A stretch of DNA of 64,000 nt from Streptomyces hydrogenans (GCF_014656075.1 NZ_BNBS01000018.1:1-64000), one strand, 5' to 3'. Positions 28,689 to 37,886 are shown, numbered from the stretch's first letter. Notes: a model not told the origin generated them from the letters alone. Translations and numbers: made by a program.

Positions 28689-28783
28689 GCGCAATGTTTC
28701 CCCGTCCGGACCCGAAGTGCGCAATGATCATCCGCCGCTGCGCAAGAACACTGCGTTACGGATGCGAATCTGGACGCTAGGCT
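28689..28783 (+). promoter_or_regulatory. Permease promoter with a three-copy GCGCAA array (candidate Lrp operator)
   Basis: GCGCAATG at 28689, GCGCAATG at 28719 and GCGCAAGA at 28740 are spaced 30 and 21 bp. Downstream, TTACGG (28756-28761) and TAGGCT (28778-28783) with a 16-bp spacer form a possible promoter. A matching array with spacings 31 and 22 lies before the amidase gene at 31546. This fills the 355-bp gap between the SGNH and permease genes. Confidence 0.5.
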
Positions 28784-28925
28784 CATCCCTCGTACCAGGA
28801 GTGGCGGGGACCGCCTGCTCGGCGGTCTTCCTGCCCCCGTGGGCTGCTTCGGCATGCCCGCGCGTCCGGCACGCGTCCGTCGCGGTCCCCGTCGTACCGA
28901 CAGGCAGCGATAAGGAGCCTCCGCA

Positions 28926-30389
28926 GTGCTGGATCACGGCGCAGCCCCACCGGTCGAGGACACGACCGCCCGCAAGACCACCGTCCTGACCGCCCTCACC
29001 CGCCGCAAGCCGGTGGAACGCCTGGTCGCGGAGGGTGGACAGGGCGAGGGCGGCAATCTCCGCCGCTCGCTCTCCATGTGGCAGCTGACCATGATCAGCA
29101 TCGGTGCCACCCTCGGCACCGGCATCTTCGTCGTCCTCGGCGACGCCGTCCCCAAGGCGGGCCCGGCCGTCACCCTGGCCTTCGTGATCGCCGGTCTCAC
29201 CGCGCTGTTCTCGGCCCTCTCGTATGCCGAGCTGGCCGGCTCCATACCGGTGGCGGGCTCCTCCTACTCGTACGCGTACGCAACGATGGGCGAACTCGTC
29301 GCCTGGGTCTGCGGCTGGTGCCTGGTCCTGGAGTACGGCGTCTCGGTCGCCGCCGTGGCCGTCGGCTGGGGCGAGTACCTCAACGAGCTGCTCGACGGCA
29401 CGATCGGCGTCACCATCCCCGCGCTGCTCTCCTCGGCCCCCGGCGAGGGCGGCGTGATCAACCTGCCCGGTCTGATCGTGGTGCTCCTCGCGATGGTCTT
29501 CCTGCTCGGCGGCGCCCGCGAGTCCGCCCTGGTCAACACGATCATGGTCTTCGTGAAGATCGCCGCCCTGGTGCTCTTCTGCGCCATCGGCTTCGTCGGC
29601 TTCAAGTCCGGCAACTACGAGGACTTCATGCCGCTCGGCATGGCGGGCGTCAGCGCCGCCGGCGCCAGCCTCTTCTTCTCGTACATCGGCTTCGACGCCG
29701 CCTCCACCGCCGGCGAGGAGGCCAAGGACCCCAAGCGCGACCTCCCCCGCGCGATCATGCTCTCCCTGCTGATCGTCACGGTGCTGTACGTCCTCGTCGC
29801 CGCCGTCGCCGTCGGCGCGTGGAACTGGAAGGAGTTCGAGGGCTCCGAGGCCACCCTCGCGGCGATCATGAACGACGTCAGCGGCCAGACCTTCTGGGGC
29901 ACCCTGCTCGCCCTCGGCGCCGTCATCTCCATCGCCAGCGTCGTCCTGACCGTGCTCTACGGCCAGACCCGCGTGCTCTTCGCGATGTCCCGCGACGGCC
30001 TGGTGCCGCGCGTCTTCGCCAAGGTCAGCGGCAAGACCGGCACCCCGCGCGTGAACACGGTCATCGTCTCGCTGTTCTGCGCCGCCCTCGCCTCGGTCAT
30101 CCCGCTCGGCAAGCTCGTCGACGCGACCAGCATCGGCACCCTCTTCGCCTTCGCGCTGGTCAACATCGCCGTCATCGTGCTCCGCTACACCCGCCCCGAC
30201 ATGCCGCGCACCTTCAAGGTGGCGCTCGGGCCGGTCTTCCCGGTGCTCGGCTTCGGCTTCTGCGTCTACAACATGTTCAGCCTGGACACCGTGACCTGGG
30301 TCGTCTTCGGTTGCTGGATGGCGGCCGGGCTCGTGTTCTACTTCCTGTACGGCATGCGCCGCTCCCGACTGGCATCCGAACAGAAGTGA
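28926..30389 (+). CDS. APC-family amino acid permease
   Basis: This 487-residue transporter has twelve membrane helices after a 45-residue basic cytoplasmic head. The first helix has 'SIGATLGTGIFVVLG', the APC substrate-binding GxGIF motif, and the family block 'YIGFDAASTAGEEAKDPKRDLPRAI' is near 255-280. It imports a cationic or neutral amino acid by proton symport. GTG 28926 has AAGGAG about 9 nt upstream. The Lrp regulator follows 10 nt after its stop, and amidase and oxidase genes follow nearby, so import for catabolism is likely. Confidence 0.9.
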   Translation: MLDHGAAPPVEDTTARKTTVLTALTRRKPVERLVAEGGQGEGGNLRRSLSMWQLTMISIGATLGTGIFVVLGDAVPKAGPAVTLAFVIAGLTALFSALSYAELAGSIPVAGSSYSYAYATMGELVAWVCGWCLVLEYGVSVAAVAVGWGEYLNELLDGTIGVTIPALLSSAPGEGGVINLPGLIVVLLAMVFLLGGARESALVNTIMVFVKIAALVLFCAIGFVGFKSGNYEDFMPLGMAGVSAAGASLFFSYIGFDAASTAGEEAKDPKRDLPRAIMLSLLIVTVLYVLVAAVAVGAWNWKEFEGSEATLAAIMNDVSGQTFWGTLLALGAVISIASVVLTVLYGQTRVLFAMSRDGLVPRVFAKVSGKTGTPRVNTVIVSLFCAALASVIPLGKLVDATSIGTLFAFALVNIAVIVLRYTRPDMPRTFKVALGPVFPVLGFGFCVYNMFSLDTVTWVVFGCWMAAGLVFYFLYGMRRSRLASEQK

Positions 30390-30399
30390 TCCACCCGTA

Positions 30400-30855
30400 G
30401 TGCGACTCAACGATCTCGACGAACGCATCGTCCACGCCCTCGCGGAGGACGCCCGCCGCAGCTACGCCGACATCGGCTCGCTCGTCGGCCTCTCCGCCCC
30501 CGCCGTGAAGCGGCGCGTGGACCGGCTCCGGGCCGAGGGCGCCATCACCGGCTTCACCGTACGGGTGGACCCGGCGGCGCTCGGCTGGGAGACCGAGGGG
30601 TTCGTCGAGATCTTCTGCCGCCACAACACCTCGCCGGACGACATCCGGCGGGGGCTGGAGCGGTATCCGGAGGTGGTGTCCGCGTCGACCGTCACCGGTG
30701 ACGCGGACGCCGTCGTCCAGGTCTTCGCCTCCGACATGCGCCACTTCGAGCGCGTCCTGGAGCGGATCGCGGGCGAGCCCTTCGTGGAGCGCACCAAGTC
30801 CGTCCTGGTGCTCTCCCCGCTGCTGCGCCGTTTCTCCTCCGGCTCGCCCGCCTGA
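30400..30855 (+). CDS. Lrp/AsnC-family transcriptional regulator
   Basis: This 151-residue protein has an N-terminal helix-turn-helix (about 18-42, 'RSYADIGSLVGLSAPAVKRRVDRLRAEGAI') and a C-terminal RAM effector domain ('VVSASTVTGDADAVVQVFA'). Lrp proteins form octamers that wrap DNA and sense amino acids. The gene is 10 nt from the permease, so they share a transcript. It is the natural candidate to bind the two GCGCAA arrays at 28.7 and 31.6 kb. Confidence 0.9.
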   Translation: MRLNDLDERIVHALAEDARRSYADIGSLVGLSAPAVKRRVDRLRAEGAITGFTVRVDPAALGWETEGFVEIFCRHNTSPDDIRRGLERYPEVVSASTVTGDADAVVQVFASDMRHFERVLERIAGEPFVERTKSVLVLSPLLRRFSSGSPA

Positions 30856-30859
30856 CGCG

Positions 30860-31414
30860 CTACCCGGCCATGCCGTCGTAGATCCACGGCAGCACCCGGA
30901 AGTCCCCGCCGCCCCGTACGACCTTCTCGTGCGGGGCGGCCGCGTTGCACGGCGGCACCTCGTCCGTCAGCGGGGAGGAGACCAGCCAGCTGTAGCCCAG
31001 CCGGTCGCGCTTCCCGTCGTCGTACACCGACACACCGACCCGCTTCTTCCGCAGGCCCGGCACGTCCGTCTCCTCGACGATCCCGGTGACGGTCGCCACC
31101 GGACCGCCGGTGGAGAGGCAGTCGACCCGCACGAAGGCGGTGAACTCCTCCTTCCCCACGGCGTGGCTGTACCGGAAGGTGCCGGTGGCGGCCCTCGGGT
31201 CGTTGCGGTCCGCCCAGGCCAGGTGCGCGTCGAAGGAGAAGCGGACCCTCTCCCCGGTGGCCGGGTCGCGGTCCAGCCAGGCCGCGCCGGTCAGCGCGGC
31301 CGCCTCCCGGTGCGCCCCGGCCCCCCGCCCGGCGGCGGCGGTGGCCGCGCCCGTGGCCCCGACGCCGATCAGCACGGCGACGGCGACGGCGACGATCTTC
31401 GTACGGCGGTTCAT
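30860..31414 (-). CDS. Secreted hypothetical protein
   Basis: This 184-residue protein has a Sec signal peptide (basic 'MNRRTK', then a Val/Ala-rich core to about residue 27). The mature part is one predicted beta-rich domain with two Cys residues ('VDCLSTGG' and 'PPCNAAAP') that could form a disulfide. I do not recognise the family. The stop lies 4 bp from that of the convergent Lrp gene. ATG 31414 follows AAGGACC. Confidence 0.75.
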   Translation of the reverse strand: MNRRTKIVAVAVAVLIGVGATGAATAAAGRGAGAHREAAALTGAAWLDRDPATGERVRFSFDAHLAWADRNDPRAATGTFRYSHAVGKEEFTAFVRVDCLSTGGPVATVTGIVEETDVPGLRKKRVGVSVYDDGKRDRLGYSWLVSSPLTDEVPPCNAAAPHEKVVRGGGDFRVLPWIYDGMAG

Positions 31415-31545
31415 GGCGGTCCTTCCGGCAGGTCGATCGGACGCGTCCCACTCTTCCGCCCGGGCCCCGCCGGATCGTCGCGCCGGCGGACGATCCGGGG
31501 GTACGCCGCCGGTCGCGGAGCGCGTACGCCTCCGGTCCCACCCGC

Positions 31546-31644
31546 GCGCAACGAATCGCCGCTCAGGTCGTACATCGCGCAACGGTTCGACGGTCGGTCC
31601 GCAACGGTCCCGTCTTGTCCGGGACGAGCCCGGAACCGTACCGT
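31546..31644 (+). promoter_or_regulatory. Amidase promoter with a matching three-copy GCAACG array
   Basis: GCGCAACG at 31546 and 31577 and CCGCAACG at 31599 place the GCAACG core at 31548, 31579 and 31601 (31 and 22 bp apart). TTGTCC (31615-31620) and TACCGT (31639-31644) with an 18-bp spacer could be the promoter. The same repeat geometry occurs before the permease gene, suggesting common control. Confidence 0.5.
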
Positions 31645-31699
31645 TTTGAACGTCTCCCGCAGACACCCCTCCCTCCCCTCCGCCCCCACGAGGATCAGC

Positions 31700-32506
31700 A
31701 TGCCCACGGTGCGCACCGCCCTGCTCCAGAGCTCCGGCCGGCTCGGCGACGTGACCGCCAACCTGCGGATCCTCGACGAGGCCGCCGGCCGGGCCGCGGC
31801 CGCCGGGGCGGACGTGCTGCTCGCCCCCGAGCTGTTCCTCACCGGGTACGCCATCGGCGCCGACATCGCGCGGCTGGCCGAGCCGGCCGACGGGCCCTCC
31901 GCCCGCTCGGTCGCGGAGATCGCCGCCCGCCACGGCCTGGCCGTCGGCTACGGCTACCCGGAGCGGGACACCGAGCGGCACGGCGTGATCTACAACGCCG
32001 CCGCGCTCTTCGGCGCCGACGGAGCCCCGCTCGCGCACTACCGCAAGACCCACCTCTTCGGCGACTTCGAGCTGAAGTGGTTCACCCCCGGCGACGAACC
32101 CCTCGTCCAGGCCCGCGTCGGCGACCTCACCGTCGGCCTGATGATCTGCTACGACGTCGAGTTCCCCGAGAACGTCCGCGCGCAGGCGCTGGCCGGCACG
32201 GACCTCCTCCTCGTGCCGACCGCCCTCATGCACCCCGCCGAGATCGTGCCGCTGTCCGTGGTCCCGGTGCGCGCCTTCGAGAGCCAGATGTACATCGCGT
32301 ACGCCAACCGCGCCGGCGCCGAGGGCGACTTCGAGTTCGTCGGCCTCTCGGTGCTCGCCGGCCCCGACGGCACCGCCCGGGCCCGGGCGGGCCGGGGCGA
32401 GGACCTGGTCCTCGGCGACGTCGACCCCGAGGCCCTGGCGGCCTCCCGCGCGGAGAACCCCTACCTCCGCGACCGCAGGCCGGGCCTGTACGGCTCCCTC
32501 GTCTGA
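31700..32506 (+). CDS. Carbon-nitrogen hydrolase (DavA-like omega-amidase)
   Basis: This 268-residue nitrilase-superfamily amidase has the catalytic triad Glu44 ('LAPELFLTGY'), Lys116 ('YRKTHLFGDFE') and Cys150 ('MICYDVEFPEN'). Length and pairing match DavA (5-aminovaleramidase), which hydrolyses the amide made by a flavin amino-acid 2-monooxygenase. That enzyme type is encoded 61 nt downstream. Substrate could be 5-aminovaleramide, 4-guanidinobutyramide or indole-3-acetamide; sequence does not decide. Confidence 0.85.
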   Translation: MPTVRTALLQSSGRLGDVTANLRILDEAAGRAAAAGADVLLAPELFLTGYAIGADIARLAEPADGPSARSVAEIAARHGLAVGYGYPERDTERHGVIYNAAALFGADGAPLAHYRKTHLFGDFELKWFTPGDEPLVQARVGDLTVGLMICYDVEFPENVRAQALAGTDLLLVPTALMHPAEIVPLSVVPVRAFESQMYIAYANRAGAEGDFEFVGLSVLAGPDGTARARAGRGEDLVLGDVDPEALAASRAENPYLRDRRPGLYGSLV

Positions 32507-32567
32507 GCCGCCCCCGTCCCGCCCCCTCAGCTTCCCGCCCCACCCCCGCGCAAGGAGTCCGTACCCC

Positions 32568-34268
32568 ATGACGTCCACCGTGCCCAACGCCGTCGAGCAC
32601 GCCGACGAGCAGCAGCCGCCGATCACCATGTTCGGCCCGGACTTCCCCTACGCCTACGACGACTTCCTGGCCCACCCGGCCGGCCTGGGGCAGATACCCG
32701 CGACCGAGCACGGCGCCGAGGTCGCGGTCGTCGGCGGCGGCCTGTCCGGGATCATCGCCGCGTACGAGCTGATGAAGATGGGCCTCAAGCCCGTCGTCTA
32801 CGAGGCGGACCAGATCGGCGGACGGCTGCGCACGGTCGGCTTCGACGGCCCGGAGACCGAGGGGCTGACGGCGGAGATGGGCGCGATGCGCTTCCCGCCC
32901 TCCTCCACCGCCCTCCAGCACTACATCGACCTGGTCGGCCTGGAGACCACGCCGTTCCCGAACCCGCTGGCCGAGGCCACCCCCTCGACCGTCGTCGACC
33001 TCAAGGGCGAGTCGCACTACGCCGAGACCGTCGACGACCTGCCGCAGGTCTACCGCGACGTCGCCGCCGCGTGGAACAAGTGCCTGGACGAGGGCGCCGA
33101 CTTCTCCGACATGAACCGCGCGATGCGCGAGCGGGACGTCCCGCGCATCCGCGAGATCTGGGCGAAGCTCGTCGAGAAGCTCGACAACCAGACCTTCTAC
33201 GGCTTCCTCTGCGAGTCCGAGGCCTTCAAGTCCTTCCGGCACCGCGAGATCTTCGGCCAGGTCGGCTTCGGCACCGGCGGCTGGGACACCGACTTCCCCA
33301 ACTCCATCCTGGAGATCCTCCGGGTCGTCTACACCGAGGCCGACGACCACCACCGCGGCATCGTCGGCGGCTCGCAGCAGCTGCCGCTGCGCCTGTGGGA
33401 GCGCGAGCCGGAGAAGATCCTCCACTGGGCGCAGGGCACCTCGCTGGCCTCCCTGCACGAGGGCGGGCAGCCGAAGCCGGCCGTCACCCGGCTGAACCGC
33501 ACGGCGGGCAACCGGATCACCGTCACCGACGCCTCGGGCGACATCCGCACCTACCAGGCGGCGATCTTCACCGCCCAGTCCTGGATGCTGCTCTCCAAGA
33601 TCGCCTGCGACGACTCGCTCTTCCCGATCGACCACTGGACGGCGATCGAGCGCACCCACTACATGGAGTCCTCCAAGCTCTTCGTCCCCGTCGACCGGCC
33701 TTTCTGGCTGGACAAGGACGAGGAGACCGGGCGGGACGTCATGTCGATGACGCTGACCGACCGGATGACCCGCGGCACCTACCTGCTGGACGACGGCCCG
33801 GACAAGCCGGCCACCATCTGCCTCTCGTACACGTGGTGCGACGACAGCCTGAAGTGGCTGCCGCTCTCCGCGAACGAGCGCATGGAGGTCATGCTGAAGT
33901 CGCTCGGCGAGATCTACCCGAAGGTCGACATCCGGAAGCACATCATCGGCAACCCGGTGACGGTCTCCTGGGAGAACGAGCCCTATTTCATGGGCGCCTT
34001 CAAGGCCAACCTGCCGGGCCACTACCGCTACCAGCGGCGCCTGTTCACCCACTTCATGCAGGACCGCCTCCCCGAGGACAAGCGCGGCATCTTCCTCGCC
34101 GGCGACGACATCTCGTGGACGGCCGGCTGGGCCGAGGGCGCGGTGCAGACGGCGCTCAACGCGGTGTGGGGCGTGATGCACCACTTCGGCGGCGCGACCG
34201 ACGGCACCAACCCGGGCCCGGGCGACGTCTACGACGAGATCGCCCCGGTCGAGCTGCCGGAGGACTGA
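32568..34268 (+). CDS. Flavin amino-acid 2-monooxygenase/oxidase (DavB/IaaM-like)
   Basis: This 566-residue FAD amine oxidase has the dinucleotide motif 'VVGGGLSGIIAAYELMKMG' near 55, 'EADQIGGRLRT' and 'EMGAMRFPPSS', and the C-terminal FAD block 'GIFLAGDDISWTAGWAEGAVQTALNAV'. The 'EMGAMRFP' motif is typical of L-amino acid oxidases, tryptophan 2-monooxygenase (IaaM) and lysine 2-monooxygenase (DavB), which turn the amino acid into the shortened amide plus CO2. Its amidase partner precedes it. Together they form a short degradative route. Confidence 0.85.
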   Translation: MTSTVPNAVEHADEQQPPITMFGPDFPYAYDDFLAHPAGLGQIPATEHGAEVAVVGGGLSGIIAAYELMKMGLKPVVYEADQIGGRLRTVGFDGPETEGLTAEMGAMRFPPSSTALQHYIDLVGLETTPFPNPLAEATPSTVVDLKGESHYAETVDDLPQVYRDVAAAWNKCLDEGADFSDMNRAMRERDVPRIREIWAKLVEKLDNQTFYGFLCESEAFKSFRHREIFGQVGFGTGGWDTDFPNSILEILRVVYTEADDHHRGIVGGSQQLPLRLWEREPEKILHWAQGTSLASLHEGGQPKPAVTRLNRTAGNRITVTDASGDIRTYQAAIFTAQSWMLLSKIACDDSLFPIDHWTAIERTHYMESSKLFVPVDRPFWLDKDEETGRDVMSMTLTDRMTRGTYLLDDGPDKPATICLSYTWCDDSLKWLPLSANERMEVMLKSLGEIYPKVDIRKHIIGNPVTVSWENEPYFMGAFKANLPGHYRYQRRLFTHFMQDRLPEDKRGIFLAGDDISWTAGWAEGAVQTALNAVWGVMHHFGGATDGTNPGPGDVYDEIAPVELPED

Positions 34269-34281
34269 GTCCGCACGGCGG

Positions 34282-34989
34282 TCAGGGCCTGGCCAGGGGC
34301 GTCAGCAGCATCCGCCCCACCAGGCCCACCGAGCGGTCGAGCCGCTCGGTGAACTCGCCCGCGATCCCGGGCAGCGCCCGCAGCTGCCACAGCGAGCGGG
34401 CGGCGAGCCAGGCCCCGTCGCGGGCCCGGTCCAGGCTCCAGCAGCCGAGCAGGTGCGTCAGCGGGTCCGCGATCTCCAGGAGGTCCGGGCCCGGCATCAG
34501 TTCCTCGCGGATGCGCTCCTCCAGGAGGACGAGGACGTCGCCGACCCGGTCGAACTCGTCCTCCAGGTCCGCCGGTGCGCACTCCAGGGTGGCGCAGGCG
34601 TCGACGACGGCGAGCGCCAGGTCGTGCCCGATGTGGGCGTTGATCCCGGCGAGCGCGAACTGCAGCGGGGTCACGCCGGGGTGGCGGCGGTAGTGGAAGA
34701 GCGGCCGCCAGCAGGCGGGCCCCGGGCGGCCCGCCGCGTGGGCGTCGACGGCGGCGAGGTAGCGCTCGGCGAAGCGCACGTCCAGGGTGGCGGCCGCCCG
34801 CCGGTCCTCGAAGGCGCCCGCCGCGATGGCGTGCCCGATCTCCTCGGTGACGGTCAGGTACACCCGGTTGAAGACGGCGACCCCGTCGGCCGGGTGCCAG
34901 CCCGCCCGCAGCGACCGCATCCGGTCCACCACGGGGTCGACCGCCACGAACTGCCCGATCCGCTCTTCCGCCCACTGGGTCTGCGCCAT
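34282..34989 (-). CDS. DUF5995 family protein
   Basis: This 235-residue, mostly helical protein has 'DGVAVFNRVYLTVTEEIGHAI', 'CWRPLFHYRRHPGVTPLQFALAGINAHIGHDLALAVVD' and 'LGCWSLDRARDGAW', landmarks of DUF5995. Conserved His residues in the 'AGINAHIGHDL' block suggest a metal site. No function is established. ATG 34989 is chosen; an in-frame upstream start at 35031 adds a Gly/Pro-rich stretch with no similarity. Stop lies 14 bp from the convergent oxidase. Confidence 0.8.
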   Translation of the reverse strand: MAQTQWAEERIGQFVAVDPVVDRMRSLRAGWHPADGVAVFNRVYLTVTEEIGHAIAAGAFEDRRAAATLDVRFAERYLAAVDAHAAGRPGPACWRPLFHYRRHPGVTPLQFALAGINAHIGHDLALAVVDACATLECAPADLEDEFDRVGDVLVLLEERIREELMPGPDLLEIADPLTHLLGCWSLDRARDGAWLAARSLWQLRALPGIAGEFTERLDRSVGLVGRMLLTPLARP

Positions 34990-35062
34990 GGGGGCAGACT
35001 CCCAGCCGCCGGGCCCGGGAGGGAGTCCCACGGGCCCGGCTTCGCCGGAACGGGCGAATACC

Positions 35063-36469
35063 TCAGCTCTTCGCCGTGTCGCCGGAGCCGTTCTCGTACG
35101 AGCTGGTGCCGGAGTCCAGCAGCGGCTCCTGCTCCGTCGGCGCGGCCTTCAGGTGGGCCGGGGCGAAGGCGCGCAGCACGTGGTAGCCGGTGATGACGAC
35201 GATCGTGCCGAGCGCGATGCCGCCCAGCTCGAAGGTGTCGGTGAAGGTCAGCTTCACGCCGCCGACGCCGATGATGATGCCGGCGGCGGCCGGGACCAGG
35301 TTGAGCGGGTTGCGCAGGTCGACCCCGGCGTTGATCCAGATCTGCGCGCCGAGCAGGCCGATCATGCCGTAGAGGATGACGGTGATGCCGCCGAGGACGC
35401 CGCCGGGGATGGCGGCGACGACCGCGCCGAACTTGGGGCAGAGGCCGAAGAGGAGCGCGAAGCCGGCGGCGGCCCAGTAGGCGGCCGTGGAGTAGACGCG
35501 GGTGGCGGCCATGACGCCGATGTTCTCGGAGTACGTGGTGTTCGGCGGGCCGCCCAGGGCGGTGGAGAGCATCGACGCGGCGCCGTCGGCGGCGATCGCG
35601 GTGCCCAGCTTGTCGTCGAGGTTGTCGCCGGTCATCTCCCCGACGGCCTTGACGTGGCCGGCGTTCTCGGCGATCAGGGCGATGACGACGGGGAGCGCGA
35701 CCAGGATCGCGGACCACTCGAAGCTGGGGCCGTGGAAGGAGGGCAGGCCGATCCAGTCGGCCTGGCCGACGGCGGAGAGGTCGAGCCGCCAGTGGTCGGT
35801 GACCTGGCCGGACGGCGCCATCGAATGGATCTTCCCGAAGACCAGGTCGAAGACCCAGGAGATCGCGTAGCCGAAGATCAGGCCCAGGAAGATCGCGATC
35901 CGGGACCAGAAGCCGCGCAGACAGACCACGGCGAGCCCGGTGAAGAGCATCACGAGGAGCGCCGTCCACTGGTCCTGCGGCCAGTACGTGGAGGCGGTGA
36001 CCGGCGCGAGGTTGAAGCCGATCAGCATGACGACGGCGCCGGTGACCACCGGCGGCATCGCCGCGTGGATGATCCGGGCGCCGAACCTCCGCACCGCGAG
36101 ACCGGCGAGGAAGAGCACCGCGCCGACCACGAAGACGGCGCCGGTCACGGTGGCGCTGCTGCCGCCGGAGGCCCGGATCGCGGCGGCGACGCCCACGAAG
36201 GAGAGCGAGCAGCCGAGGTACGAGGGGACCGTGCCGTGCGTCGCGAGCAGGAAGATGACCGTGGCGAAGCCGGACATCATGATCGCGAGGTTGGGGTCGA
36301 GCCCCATGAGGACCGGGGCGACGAAACTCGCTCCGAACATGGCCACCACGTGCTGTGCGCCGAGACCGACGGTACGGGGCCAGGACAGCCGCTCGTCGGG
36401 GCGGACGACGGCCCCGGGGGCGGGCGTTCTCCCGTCCCCGTGCAGGGTCCAGCGCACGCCGAGTTTCAT
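35063..36469 (-). CDS. NCS2 uracil/xanthine permease
   Basis: This 468-residue nucleobase:cation symporter of the UraA/RutG type has about fourteen helices. It contains 'QHVVAMFGASFVAPVLMG', the substrate-binding block 'IALIAENAGHVKAVGEMTGDNL' (Glu of UraA), and 'ALGGPPNTTYSENIGVMAATRV', the second conserved Glu motif. The sequence fits uracil better than xanthine. It has an Asp/Ser-rich C-terminal tail. Stands alone, 116 bp from the MFS gene. Confidence 0.9.
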   Translation of the reverse strand: MKLGVRWTLHGDGRTPAPGAVVRPDERLSWPRTVGLGAQHVVAMFGASFVAPVLMGLDPNLAIMMSGFATVIFLLATHGTVPSYLGCSLSFVGVAAAIRASGGSSATVTGAVFVVGAVLFLAGLAVRRFGARIIHAAMPPVVTGAVVMLIGFNLAPVTASTYWPQDQWTALLVMLFTGLAVVCLRGFWSRIAIFLGLIFGYAISWVFDLVFGKIHSMAPSGQVTDHWRLDLSAVGQADWIGLPSFHGPSFEWSAILVALPVVIALIAENAGHVKAVGEMTGDNLDDKLGTAIAADGAASMLSTALGGPPNTTYSENIGVMAATRVYSTAAYWAAAGFALLFGLCPKFGAVVAAIPGGVLGGITVILYGMIGLLGAQIWINAGVDLRNPLNLVPAAAGIIIGVGGVKLTFTDTFELGGIALGTIVVITGYHVLRAFAPAHLKAAPTEQEPLLDSGTSSYENGSGDTAKS

Positions 36470-36556
36470 GGGGTAGCTCCCGTTCTCCGGTTCCGGCGGC
36501 CGTGTCAGGGCCGTAAAAGATCAGCCACATGGTATGCGCCGGAACCGGCCGGGGGA

Positions 36557-36575
36557 GGGGGCGTCGACGCGCCCC
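36557..36575 (-). terminator. Possible terminator after the MFS gene
   Basis: A short GC-rich hairpin (5 G against 5 C around CGTCGACG) lies just downstream of the MFS stop on the minus strand. No U tract follows. Confidence 0.4.
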
Positions 36576-36585
36576 CGCGCGGGGC

Positions 36586-37806
36586 TCAGCCGACCGGGCC
36601 CGCGCTCTTCGTCGCGTCGGCCCCGGCCGGCGCGGCCGAAGGGGCCCGAGGGGCGGTCCGCAGCACGCCGGCGCCCAGGACGAGGCCGAAGGCGAGGGCG
36701 GTGACCAGGCCGAACGAGAAGACCAGCGAGGTGGCGTCGGCGATCCCGCCGATCGCGGACGGGGCGATGAGCCCGGAGGTGTACGTGATGGTGGCGACAC
36801 CCGCGATGGCCTGGCTCGGGTTCGGGCCGCTGCGCGCGGCGGCGGCGAAGGCGAGCGGCACGACGACCGCGACCCCGAGGCCCACCAGACCGAATCCGGC
36901 CATCGCCGTGGCGGCGTTCGGGGCGACGACGACCAGCACCCCGCCGAGGGTGGCGGCCGCGCCGCCGACCCGGACGGTGCGGACCGCGCCGAAGCGGTCC
37001 ACGACCCGGTCGCCGACCAGCCGGGCCACGGCCATGGTCAGCGCGAAGGCGGTGGTGGAGGCGGCGGCGAGGCCGGCCGAGCCGCCCAGCTCGTCGCGGA
37101 GGTAGACCGCGGACCAGTCGAGGCTGGCGCCCTCGGCGAAGACCGCGCAGAAGCCGATCGCGCCGATCACCAGGGCGGACTTCGGGGGCAGCGCGAAGCG
37201 CGGCGGGGCCTCTTCCTCCTCGGCGGGCGCCGGGTCGAGGACGCCCTGGCAGAAGACGAGGCCGAGGACGGTGAGGACGAGCGCGGCGACCAGGTGGTGG
37301 AGCCGGGCGTCGCCGCCGAGGTGGGCGGCGACGGTGCCGGCCGCCGAGCCGAGCAGGGCGCCCACGCTCCACATGCCGTGCAGGCTGGACATGATGGAGC
37401 GGCCGAGCCGGTTCTCGGTCTCGACGCCGAGCGCGTTCATCGCCACGTCGGACATGCCGGCCGTGGCGCCGTACACGAAGAGCGCGGCGCACAGGCCCCA
37501 GATGTTCGGCGCGAGCGAGGGCAGGGTGAGCGCGAGGGTCCACAGCGCGAGCAGGCCGCGCAGCGCGGTGCGGGCGCCGAAGCGGTGGCTGATCCGGCCG
37601 GCCAGCGGCATCGAGAGCGAGGCGCCGAGGGCGGGGAAGGCGAGCGCGAGGCCGAGCTGCCCGGCGCTGACCCCGGCGTGTTCCTGGATCCAGGGGATCC
37701 GGGTCGCGAAGCTGCCGGTCACGGCGCCGTGCACGCAGAAGACGGCGGCGACGGCGAAACGGGCCCGTCGGAGCCGTTCGGAGCTGAGGACGGTCTCCGC
37801 CGCCAT
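36586..37806 (-). CDS. MFS transporter
   Basis: This 406-residue transporter has twelve membrane helices. The first cytoplasmic loop has 'PLAGRISHRFGARTAL', the MFS motif A, and its repeat-half copy reads 'VGDRVVDRFGAVRTV'. The family resembles FucP/YbjJ-like sugar or drug transporters. ATG 37806 has GGGGAGGA upstream. Divergent from a ROK regulator with an inverted repeat between, so it is probably a sugar transporter controlled by that regulator. Confidence 0.87.
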   Translation of the reverse strand: MAAETVLSSERLRRARFAVAAVFCVHGAVTGSFATRIPWIQEHAGVSAGQLGLALAFPALGASLSMPLAGRISHRFGARTALRGLLALWTLALTLPSLAPNIWGLCAALFVYGATAGMSDVAMNALGVETENRLGRSIMSSLHGMWSVGALLGSAAGTVAAHLGGDARLHHLVAALVLTVLGLVFCQGVLDPAPAEEEEAPPRFALPPKSALVIGAIGFCAVFAEGASLDWSAVYLRDELGGSAGLAAASTTAFALTMAVARLVGDRVVDRFGAVRTVRVGGAAATLGGVLVVVAPNAATAMAGFGLVGLGVAVVVPLAFAAAARSGPNPSQAIAGVATITYTSGLIAPSAIGGIADATSLVFSFGLVTALAFGLVLGAGVLRTAPRAPSAAPAGADATKSAGPVG

Positions 37807-37865
37807 AGGGGTCCTCCCCGGGAATTCTGGTGTCCGCGTTCTGTGTCGGATGACGGCCCGTAAAC

Positions 37866-37886
37866 TATCAGGAACCCTGCCTGATA
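37866..37886. promoter_or_regulatory. Inverted-repeat operator between MFS and ROK genes
   Basis: TATCAGG (37866-37872) and CCTGATA (37880-37886) are separated by 7 bp, in a local AT-rich patch. The site is 51 bp before the ROK start and 60 bp before the MFS start, well placed for the ROK protein to control both genes. Confidence 0.65.
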
